From Protonemura montana (taxonomy: Eukaryota; Arthropoda; Insecta; Plecoptera; Nemouridae), in contig OX387605.1 of NCBI GenBank assembly GCA_947568835.1, forward strand, positions 9,304,418 through 9,368,417: 64,000 nt of DNA, given 5' to 3'. How positions within the stretch are numbered: position 1 is the first letter of the stretch; every line of letters begins with the position of its first letter. The translations under genes were made by a program, and so were the position numbers. Shown piece by piece: positions 54,481 through 64,000 of this stretch. Under the pieces are notes generated by a model. It saw nothing but the letters and a program-made list of their open reading frames with translations, had not been told where the DNA came from and did no database searches.

Positions 54481-54529
54481 AAATTGCCGGGCGCTCCTGG
54501 CGCTTCGCGCCAGTCACGCCCGCCAATTT
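54481..54529. repeat. Strong GC-rich nested hairpin
   Basis: Outer arms AAATTGCCGGGCG (54481-54493) and CGCCCGCCAATTT (54517-54529) pair with one mismatch. Inside, after a 3-base bulge on each side, CTGGCGC (54497-54503) pairs perfectly with GCGCCAG (54507-54513) around a TTC loop. The result is a stem of about 20 base pairs in 49 bases. Confidence 0.8.
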
Positions 54530-54734
54530 TGCGGGCCGTTCCCACGACCCCAAACCCCACCTATACCCCGTGTGCAGCTCCTACGTCTAGCATCAAGTAT
54601 ATAGGAACATGGGAACTAGAGTTAAGTACAAAACTAGCATTAGAGCTACCTGTTGGTAGAAATTGGTACTACACTCTGGACTTAAAATAATTTTTCATAT
54701 TTGGTCAAGTTTAATCTAGTTCGATGGTTAGAAA

Positions 54735-54805
54735 CCAAAAAGCAGCCACACCGGTAATCGAACGCTTTACCTCCGCGCCACGAAGCACAGCGATTACCAC
54801 AGAGA
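54735..54805 (-). repeat. tRNA-like SINE head (weak, reverse strand)
   Basis: On the minus strand GTGGCGCGGAGG resembles an A box and GCGTTCGATTACCGG a B box, but they are only about 15 bases apart. Probably a degraded tRNA-related repeat. Confidence 0.3.
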
Positions 54806-54912
54806 ATACGCTCTATAGCATAACTGCGGGTAATAAACCAACTAAACTGCTCACGGTATAATAGCACACGGGAATTATTTAAACTTTGTGAAAAATTTAA
54901 GTTCATTTATCG

Positions 54913-55038
54913 AGGATGATTAATAATTGTCCATGATATTTTAATAAATTTTAAGAGATAAATTATTAAACAGAGCCAAACCAAATGAACCAAACAGAGG
55001 GTGAGTTCGATGCCATGTAGCGACACCGTAAGCCTGGC
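54913..55038 (+). repeat. Dispersed direct repeat, copy 2
   Basis: Partner of 53990-54114, about 920 bp downstream in the same orientation, sharing CATGATATTTTAAT, TTTTAAGAGATAAATT, CAGAGGGTGAG, CATGTAGCGACACCGTAAGCC. Confidence 0.75.
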
Positions 55039-55039
55039 T

Positions 55040-57059
55040 TCACTAAATTCACTAAATTAAAAGTTATTCAATCTTTTTAAACTATAACAACCCATCATAA
55101 TTACACAAGAGAAAACCAGGAATGGACTACAACCGAGTAGGCAGGAGAGTACTGGACTTAAGGATAGAAAGGAATGCTACGCTTTTAATGGATCAAAAGC
55201 GAAGCTGATACATACAATTTCAAATAAATAACAGTATACTTAAAGGTGAATAATTATTTACAGGCACTGTGTTAGAGAGATTATTACTTGCGAAGTTTGT
55301 TTTCTTAAAGACGAACTAAACTTATTATCCACAGCTTAGTTTTAGAAGTTAATATATTATTATTTACGAGGTATAATACATATTGTATAACGGTAGGTGA
55401 ATTGTTCATACTCTGAAGGCAAGTAACACAACTAACAAAAATAAAAGCAGTAAGTATGCCAGACAGTGTGTATATTTTCAATTATTATTATTAATTTTTT
55501 TTTATTTTGACAGAGTTTGATGTATTACAATCTGTAGGAGCATAATATGATGATCAAAGATCGATTGCAAAAAGAATTCAATGGTATGGATGGTTACACC
55601 ATTTAATTGTTTTCAGAGCTGCATAGTATTCCCAACGGCTTCACCAAAATAACGTAAGATTAACTTGGTGATCAAGATATTAGGATACATATTTTTATTG
55701 CATATATTATAGAAGTCAAGGAAGTAAAAGACTGGGTATGGTGCATTGGTTTCATCACCAGCATGCCCAATATTGCAAAGTTTAAATATTAGGTAGGTAA
55801 AGCCTACCTATGGATCATCAGTCATTCAGTAGTTTAATTATTGGTTTCTCAAGATTATTTACCCACGTTACAGTTCATTTCATGTTGTATCTTAGCCGTC
55901 ACCCCAATTCACAATCAACCTGTCTATTAAAATAGTTATATTCATGTAAAATATCTAACATTTAATATACAGGACTCTTTGCCAAGAGGCTATTTTGATA
56001 GATCAGTGTGGACCTTTGCTAGGTAGGGTAAGAGTGATCATTGCTGAATGGAGATTGAAGATATTACAAATACTGTCATGATTGACATATTTGTAAAAAC
56101 AATAAGGAAAAATATCTTTAAAGTGCACTAACAATATGCCAGACAAAATTCCATTCTTCTGAAGGATTTAGAATCTAACAAAGAAAGTATTGCCTGACTT
56201 CCAAAGAGAGATATTTTTAAAATATCTGTTTTTTAATAACAATCATAAGACTATGGCATAAGGTTGATACAATTGCATAAGGTGACATAACAAAGCCATA
56301 ACTATTTGCTATATTTGATGAGTAACAAGATAAATAGGACTACCTACAACCTAGGCCTTTGTGATTAATCAGTAGAAGGAAACCAACTAAACTGAAGAGA
56401 AAGTGGAAAAAATATAAGTGAAATTTAATCTCAAAAGGAATCTTGAACCAAAACAAAATAATATTGGTCCTTGCATGAAAAAATCTCATGCAAGAACATG
56501 GCAATAATATTATAAATAAAAAATAATCTTAGAGCATTATTGCTCCTTAACAGTGGCTGCCACCCTATGCATTACAAACACTTATGAGTATTTTGTAACG
56601 TCAGCTACATATACAGATCACAACAAAACTCAAAAGGCATTAGAGAATATCTCTACAGACAGACCATTTGATTTGACATTGCAGCAGGAAAAGAGAGTGG
56701 GTAATGTTAGTTTATATAGATATTACTTTTACTTTTAACCTCGAGAAGAAAGCTATAAGGAGATTATTAGAATGCATTTATATTTGTCTAGCTTTGCTCA
56801 TCTCAATTAGATAGATAGTAATCGGTGATTCACTCTAGAAGGGTAACACGTCTAACTTTTTCTGACACAATGTAAAATTCCCTCCAGCTAATGTCAAACA
56901 GTAGAACTTTGTTCTGAAACACGCTGTGCTATTTTCCTGAGTCTATGGTATCCAGACTCGGGTTCCGCAGCTTGGCGCAGAACAGTCTTCGGCTGCATGC
57001 CTTCGACCTTGTTGCTGTGCCTACGGCGTAATCTTTAACACTGAACCGACGTGCCACCC
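55040..57059. other. Gene-free interval and probable ORP 3' UTR
   Basis: About 2 kb of AT-rich DNA. The right part should contain the 3' UTR of the minus-strand ORP gene, but no canonical poly(A) signal stands out. No other feature is supported. Confidence 0.5.
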
Positions 57060-60000
57060 TCAATGTGGGCTCTTCTGATTTGTTTTCCCCATTCGAGTCA
57101 CTAATGGAGTTTTGTACACCCAATTTTCACCAGCTTCTTCAAAAACCTACAACATCCAAGATACTTATTGTAAGATATTCCATAAATTGTAGAGATCCAA
57201 GAAAGATCAAACAATACATTTGCTTGAAGAAAGAGTAAGAAGAGTAAGCAAAAGAGTAAAAGAGTAAGCAAATCATACGTACCCTTGTTTCCCAAGTAAT
57301 ACCATTTTCTTTACGTTCGAGAGCCTCTGCTCGTTGAAGTTGCTCGAGTTCGAACTTAGCACCAGTGGCCCGGTCAATATCATTAAACCTGAAGAGCACA
57401 GAGCGCACATTTGTAGAAATCAGTTCTTATTGGGTTTTTAGCTTTTGGCACATATTTTCACTAATTTCAAGTTCACTTACCTAAGCCCGGCAGTCACTTC
57501 TTTCCACAGTCTTCGAGATTCGTGCTCTTCTTGCTCTGCAATTGGACGCACCCTTTTTGGAATGATTTCTATGCTGTTGACGTCCACAAACATTTCCGAT
57601 CTCTGAGAAAAAAATGGATGTGATTTACATTAATTTTATGTAGCAGCAGCTGAAGAGCAGTCTATACCACTTCACACTTGACGTTTCTGGAATTCTTTGA
57701 TAATCTATGTTTAGAACTGAGTCACAGTATTTTTGTGCCACATTTACAATAGGATCCTGCATCATTGAATATATTATTCACAATTTAAAATATGTCTCTT
57801 TGGTTGAACTTATTTTCACAAATATGAGTGATACTATTTTTCTAGTGGCTTGTTATTTCTTGTAAATTACCAAGCAAGAAATCTTGAGAAGACCCTATTT
57901 TTTTTTTAAATATAATTTGGGATTCAGCGAGCCCATAAGATGTGGCACTGAGACAGATTGCAGTTGCCGGGCCCTTCAACGAGCTAGGGTGAGTATTTAA
58001 TACTTGGTGCTGCATCAAACTATGTTAAATAAATACTTAAAGGTCTGTTCAAAGTTTCTCCTTCTGTATATGAGCTGACTGCACAACGATTTAATATGAA
58101 GCAAACATACCCCATCGGCCCACTTGGCCTCCATAGCCCCGTTCCACTCGCCATTGACGCTCAGGAAAGGCTTCTTCTCGTTGGGCTGGAACACTTCCGC
58201 CGTGATGCGGTGCTTCTTGCCTCCGTAGAACGGTTTCGTGAGAAACTCGACGTTCGCGTTGTAGCCGGTTTTGGCACACGTTATTGTAACCGAGCCCCCA
58301 AGCTCGATCCAAGGAACAGTCAAAATGGATCTGCAAAAGTGAGGTGCAGAAAAAGAGGTTTAAAATATTTGCATTGCTATGGTAATTAATCCATATTTAA
58401 CAAAATAAATACAGGATATTTCCAGCTCCTAATTCCTCACATAGCATCACTTTTTTGTGCCACTTGCACAATTATTAATTCTGTAGAGTTCTGTTTTGAT
58501 TGACTTGTTATTACTTCTTTGGTTATTCTTTTCCCCTGTGAAATTTGTGAAGCAACAATATATACAATCAATACTATGAATATATATATTTTTTAACAAT
58601 GCTCATATACACTGTAGTTTTACAAACTGATAAATGAATACAAAAAATATATGAATATAAACTGGCCTTTCAATGCTAAAATTTGAGTACAGAACTACTT
58701 TGCTAGAAATAATTCTTTGCAGGGTTCTTCTTACCTGCCATATCCATTGGGGAATGTAACAATATACTCTTCGTCGTAGTCCAGCACCGACACACACCCT
58801 TGGCCGATGTTATGTACACCAATTGATAGACCAAGAAACTTCGACTTGGTCCACACATGTGCACAGAAGCTGATCCGTTTGTTGTACTGTTCTGCGTAGA
58901 ACGCGGAAACTGGAACAAAGCAAGATGGCAATGGTCAGTATACCTTTATTTTAAAACCAAAAATTGGTAACGATATAGATTTAAAGCAAAATTGAAGCAT
59001 TTTCATGAAACTCACATACCACTGCAAGTGGTATTTAATTACTGGTGCATTTTCTAACAGAGATTTTTCCACAACATCTGGCCTATAAATGGTATGATTA
59101 GGTTGGTTAGGGGATACCTGGTCTAACTGGGAATGTGATACTGACTGTGCTAAGTGTTCGAGTCTTTCTAAAACTGTTGACTGTTTTGCTGACGTTTTAA
59201 GCTTTGGTGCACTCACTTGGCGGATGATGCGACACCTGCTCGGCGATGAACGTGAGCTGGTTGCGCGAACACCACGGAATGGGCCCGTCGGGGACGGCCG
59301 GGGCAGGGCCCGTGCTGAGGCCAGGGACGTCCCAGTGGCATTGGAACACCTCACCAATGATCGGGTTGTATGGCTTCTTAGCCACCGCGGACTTGCGGCC
59401 GGCGTGGTACGCGGACATGTACCATCGAACCACCTGCACCATCCGGTCCTTTGGGTCCGCAAAGTCAGCGATGCTGCAATCAACAAGCGTAGAATACGTC
59501 AGAGTCAAGATATCTATCATCACGCTTCATTGTACTAAGCTTTATTACTCAGTTGCTTATGACCTATTCCTTCCTCTAATATTTGTATCAAAGTTTCTTA
59601 AAGATGCAAATACTAATAAACCCTGATATCAAGTTGAAAAGATAAGAAAAGTTCAAGGAAAGTTTTAGTAAGAAAATATCTCTGACTGCAAAAGCAAATT
59701 TCAATTCCACCTTTAAGAAATGCACTTACGAACCAACCGGATGACTCAGTTACTCACCTTACGAAAATGTCTGGGTGAGCAAAGTAGTCCGCATACATTT
59801 CTAGCAGAGACCGCCGCTCGAGGATGAAAGTTGGGAGCACAACTTTGGTCAGATCCATGCCGATCTTCACTTGGGAGAGGAGGTGAGTCACTACGGAACC
59901 TTGGCTTTCCATAAAGCCCACTGAAAGTAACAAATCTGCTGGTTTGTAACAAGTATCTAAATTACATGTTGAAGGTTCTGTAGAAACAAAGGATAGCAAA

Positions 60001-61015
60001 GCATAGCATAGCATAGCTGTGCAGGAAGAAAGTCAATCCATGGCATCATGTTTTGCGTTTAACTTGAAGGCTGGGAATATCCTCGCGCTCCTTCCAACAG
60101 TGTAATAGAACTTTTCCTTTTTGGACTTATACTAGGCTACTAGACTACTTGGTGCTTGGCCAAGAAAAACATCATATTTAGATGAAAGATACATAACATC
60201 TAGAAGAGATAGGATGACCAATCAATGTGAAAAATAATTATTATTGGTAAACATTAGTTTAGTCATTGAATTTTGTTTGAAACAAGAGTAAGTAGCTTAC
60301 GGTCAATGTCGGACTCGTCTTCATACAGCGCTGAAAATAAACAAGTAGAATTAATAATTTTGCAAAATATTGAACCATATTAAAGAAAGATCACATTACA
60401 GTGCCTAATCCCACTAGTCAATAATAAGCAGCAACATTTTTAGAAGAGAGACCAGCCAACTTGCATTTGAAAACCCATAAGGTTAGGTCAGATATTTATA
60501 GATCACAGAAATGGTGCAAAACCGTACCATCGTAGTCCAAGGAGCCGTCGGCTTTGACTGTCGGAGGGCGGGGGTGGCCGGGCACCCTGGCTTCGACAGT
60601 TTCATTATGGGTGTCAACGGAATCAGTCTCTGGTGCAGGCTCGGCAAATGGTCTCAGCCCACTGAAATAAATATCAACACAATGAGTCTTCGATGGACGA
60701 TGATGAGAAAGACACACAGTTTTTTGATCCTAGAGATAAAGTAAATTCTCAAGTAATTTGGTACAGTGAAAGTTCTAAAACCAAAAAAAAAAAAAAATCG
60801 TAGGTGACATAGCTGGATTTCTATAATTCATTAATTTCACTCGGAAAATTAGATTTTCAAATAATGCTTAGGTATCAAAGAAGGTCTCTATCATTATTTA
60901 CCTGCTGATGTTATTGATAGTGAAATGTTACTGAACTCCATTAAATGGTAGGAGGCTGAATATACCTAGTGCTAGCCTCCCCATTATCATCATCCGGTTT
61001 CTTTTCGTGAGCCAT
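57060..61015 (-). CDS. OSBPL9: Oxysterol-binding protein-related protein, ORP9-type, without PH domain
   Basis: Ten exons on the minus strand: 60966-61015, 60528-60661, 60301-60330, 59758-59920, 59217-59473, 58735-58909, 58111-58330, 57481-57602, 57283-57388, 57060-57146. They join in frame into 447 aa. ORP proteins move sterol and PI4P between membranes at contact sites. The OSBP signature [15 protein letters not shown] is present, with the lid-like [86 protein letters not shown] and C-terminal [13 protein letters not shown]. The closest match from memory is ORP9, then ORP10/11. The N-terminus ([16 protein letters not shown]...) is acidic and disordered with no PH domain, like the short ORP9 form. 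One exon is only 30 nt. PH exons may lie upstream beyond the window. The family is certain; the ORP9 symbol is likely. Confidence 0.92.
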
Positions 61016-62370
61016 CAACCGTCAGTGATTACCTTGTGAAACAAGCATTTTTGAAAAGAATTTAGGTTTTTGTCACATTTTATTGCTAACTATTAACCCA
61101 CGATTTAAGCGGGCAAAATTTTCTGTCAAAACATGTTAACTTAATTTGTTTTCAAACTCTTGTTTAAGTATCAATAAAGCCGTGACGCATAAAAATAAAA
61201 CATCCCGAACAAGAGGCAACCTTGCAAAAGGACACAAATATACATGTAACAAATCAATCTAATTCCTTCCCAACTTCGACAGAACCGAGATACGAAAACC
61301 AACCGAAAAATCTCAACGCGTCCGTCCTCACACTTCACTGTGTATGCCCCCCCCATGTTCCTCATCGCCCAAAACGGTACCAAAAATCAATACTCTTAAC
61401 TTTCCTCGTTGCATCGTTTATTATCACACGAGTTACGAAACACAATCCATAATCTGGGCCCATGCACTTCAATAGGAAATTGCATAGCACGCAGCCAGCG
61501 CATTGCCCCTCTGATTTCTGACTTGTGTACCATCTTTATATCACTTTCTACGCACTGTCTCAGGCGAAACTCGCGCAAATATCGACCGACCAAAGTTAAA
61601 GCCAGACAAACTGCATACAACTGTTTGAAAATGTGGACATTGAATTTAAACAATGGGCATCGCCAAACAAAGGCGTGCATATAAATTACTGTCCTGGCCA
61701 AGCTCATTATGCTAAGTGTGAAGAAAATGAATCTTCACTTTTGCTCTCTCTCTCTCTCTCTCTCTCTCTCTAGGAAGAAAAACTATAATTAAAATCTCGT
61801 CGACTTGTACTACCTCGAGCTTTCCCGGCGGGAAAAAGGCCAGCGGTTGGAAAGTACGCGCATCATATTGTCGGCTTGTTGATAAACGACCCTTCGCAAT
61901 CGCTCGGTATTTCGTTGTCGGAAAAAACGGACGAATTAAAAGTCAGTCTAGAATCGCTCGATGCATCGAACAGTCCAAATCGTTTCGGTTTCGATGAAAA
62001 TAAGAAAACGTCCAATCACAAAACGATCACAAGACGTGGTTGACATTTATTGAGCTTTTTCACATCACGGAAGGCCGAACGAAAGAATTATTTTGTTATT
62101 ACACTCGGACTGTTTTAGCCGCTGAGCACATTGAAACCGTCAACGCTGAAACTGTGCAAATCTGTCGAAACGGCCACATGGGCAGTAATTCCATCATCTT
62201 ATTCTTACTTCACAACACGTATAAATATCTATGCGGAAGCGTAACTTAGAGGTTACATGAAAGTCACCAAATCGATTTAACACCCTCGCAGCAAAATCTC
62301 AAATCCCTCCGAAGCCAACGCAAGTACAGTAAGAAAAAATATTTCGCGTGACGAACAACTAACTCAGCAA
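61016..62370. other. Upstream flank of the ORP gene, with (TC)n microsatellite
   Basis: The 5' UTR and promoter of the ORP gene should be here or in the CpG-rich block beyond. A pure TC dinucleotide run occupies about 61744-61772. No exon is recognisable in 61400-62370. Confidence 0.5.
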
Positions 62371-62379
62371 ATAAATTTT

Positions 62380-62720
62380 ATAAATCGAACACCCGTCTAC
62401 GGCGATCTATCGCCGCCCCCTGACACACAACATCGATACCGGCGCCGGCACGGATCACGAGGTGAGCGTCTGCTGGCGTCGCGACGCGTACTGAGTCACG
62501 TGAGAACGTATAGCAGCGTCGTCGACCGCTACCGACGCCGACGCCGTCGCTTCGATGCTGTGCGGTCGATCGGGTCGATCGGCCGACGAAAACGACACGC
62601 GTCGACTTACACCCCCGAACGCCCTTTCAATGACTAAAACACGCCTACCGTCGCGTCGCTGCACACACGGCATTCCACGCTCGTTGCGGAGGTGCACACT
62701 TGGGCTAGAACGTGCATATA
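62380..62720. promoter_or_regulatory. CpG-rich island, candidate promoter
   Basis: This is the most CpG-dense stretch in the window (many CGACG/CGTCG words), standing alone in AT-rich DNA about 1.4 kb upstream of the ORP start codon. An open frame on the minus strand (62455-62697) has arginine- and serine-rich composition that simply reflects the CG words. It could serve the ORP gene or a gene beyond the right edge. Confidence 0.4.
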
Positions 62721-64000
62721 ACTGGCGTGTGTGAGTTATCTGGTATTACCTGTCGTTACCACTTCTAATTATCGCACGGCTGATAACCAAGTGCATAGAG
62801 TTTAGCACGAGGTTGTAGGTAAACGTATATCACCGAGAGCACGTGCTAGAAGATGCGTGGACTTGACTGCTTTTGAGAAGGGAGAGGCACGCTTTTTTTT
62901 TCTGTCGGCCATGTTGCACATGATTTAAAAGTGGTATTTAGTGAGTGAATTCAATTTGCTATTTAGCGAAGGCTGAAGGTATTACTGGGCATGTTTAGCA
63001 CTGTTTGCTTTCGTGACGTATGTAAATCGAATTTATAACGTGCGCGGTTTTAACTGAGAGTGAGAGTGGAGATAGGAACTGCTGTTTGGTTAAAAATCAC
63101 GATAAATGAGATAATAAATGCGTAGCTATGTTTTATGTTATGTTTTGATCAAAGGATGGACATTCTATGTGACTGTCGGGAATTTTAGATCCTTTGACAG
63201 CTTACCCGACGACATATAGGGTCTGCGGGGCAAATTACCCGCAGCGAAACTTGGTAAAACGCGCTAAATATTTATTTGAAACTAGATCCAAGCATTAAGT
63301 TACAGTAGAAATGAAATTCAGTAACAAATAATTCAGACAGATAAAGTAGATTTCAAAAGTCTTCCAACTATTGTCGATCCCTCTCTGGCGTTTTCAATTA
63401 ATATTTCAGAAGCAAAGGTAAGAGAGGAAAACAACTAACGGAATAGGGGAACATTTTCCACCGCAAATGGCATGGCGCTGGCATCGATTTAGAAACGAAA
63501 TAAAATATGCAAGAATTTATTTGGAAACTCGGGCACATCATTGTGGTTAACGCATACACGTCTGTATCGATTAATTTGGTCGTGGCCTTTCAGCTTGATT
63601 CAATGTCGCCGTCTCGAAAAGTCCACATAAAGACGAGCACACGACCGCAATGCGCATTCGTCGTGGCATTCCCATCGAATAGAGAGTCTTCACGTCGCTA
63701 ACTAGACCAGAGTATTTGCTAAGTCCTGAAACCTCAATTAGTCGGACCCGGGAAATCCATTTCCATATTACTAGCTGAAGCCTGAGGAGCAAAGAATACA
63801 TCAGTGGAATGAAAAACGTTTTATATAACACCAGGAGGCGTGCTTTCACCACATAGCTCAACATAATCGCAAAGCGTTACTTGGAAATGCTAATAATGGT
63901 TGATTTCGGTAGCTAGGTGTATAGGCACCTTCGAATGGAAACTAAAGAAAATAAAAATTAAATGCAGTCCTCATAATTTTGAGCAACGTTGGTCATACAT
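62721..64000. other. Right-edge interval, nothing recognised
   Basis: I see no exon, RNA gene or repeat here. A GCCATGTT word near 62909 fits a YY1-type site, but alone it means little. Confidence 0.45.

Noticed and set aside
41740-54805. True tRNA genes from the tRNA-like boxes
   Set aside because: In each case the acceptor, D or anticodon stems fail to pair; only the pol III promoter words are kept.
54840-54960. Helitron terminus linked to the 54.5 kb hairpin
   Set aside because: No TC start or CTRR end at a fitting distance could be found.
53990-55038. Direct repeats taken as the long terminal repeats of one element
   Set aside because: They are only about 125 bp, do not show matching TG...CA ends or a flanking target duplication, and the interior holds no coding or priming region.
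62455-62697. Arg/Ser-rich open frame on the minus strand in the CpG block
   Set aside because: Its composition is what any frame through CGACG/CGTCG words gives; it has no domain and no splice context.

Overview
This window is nuclear DNA from an animal. Genes are split by short GT-AG introns, poly(A) signals are AATAAA, and the space between genes is filled with SINEs, small inverted-repeat elements and satellite-like DNA. The kinase at 31.8-37.2 kb has the architecture of arthropod Pelle (death domain, HGD catalytic loop, REGP after DFG-LAR), so an arthropod, probably not a derived insect, is my best guess. That is inference; I cannot name a species.

Gene-dense half (1-37.2 kb). Two tandem glucosylceramidase genes lie on + (the first enters from the left edge as a 3' part, the second is complete). 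A C15orf61 homologue on - and DNAJC13/RME-8 on + are head to head. DMAP1 (+) faces METTL5 (-), and METTL5 starts 8 nt after the stop of INIP (SOSS subunit C) on the same strand. INIP is divergent from mitochondrial isoleucyl-tRNA synthetase IARS2, with 173 bp between start codons. An IRAK/Pelle kinase follows in tandem. All models were joined by hand at splice sites. Every complete one keeps frame and gives a protein close to its family length: GBA 515 aa, C15orf61 157, DNAJC13 2236, DMAP1 445, INIP 105, METTL5 215, IARS2 959. Two introns, one in DNAJC13 and one in IARS2, need a GC donor to keep frame.

Gene-poor half (37.2-57 kb). I see no host gene here. It holds a small inverted-repeat element, a tRNA-derived SINE, a hAT transposase remnant, five same-strand copies of a SINE with a 5S rRNA-derived head (44.6-50.5 kb), a pair of promoter-like repeats with nearly fixed motif spacing (46.9 and 49.4 kb), a degenerate tandem array of about 195-bp units, a long G tract, a strong GC-rich hairpin, and a pair of direct repeats with tRNA-like pieces around them. 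I saw no convincing retrovirus-like, LTR or Polinton element.

Right end (57-64 kb). A complete ten-exon ORP9-type oxysterol-binding protein gene on - encodes the lipid-transfer domain without a PH domain. Upstream of it lie a (TC)n microsatellite and a CpG-rich block that may be its promoter.

The genes are housekeeping or signalling genes with no shared pathway: lysosomal lipid breakdown, endosomal sorting, chromatin, rRNA methylation, DNA repair, mitochondrial translation, Toll/IL-1 signalling and lipid transfer. Their arrangement (divergent pairs, one near-overlapping same-strand pair) is more informative than any functional link.
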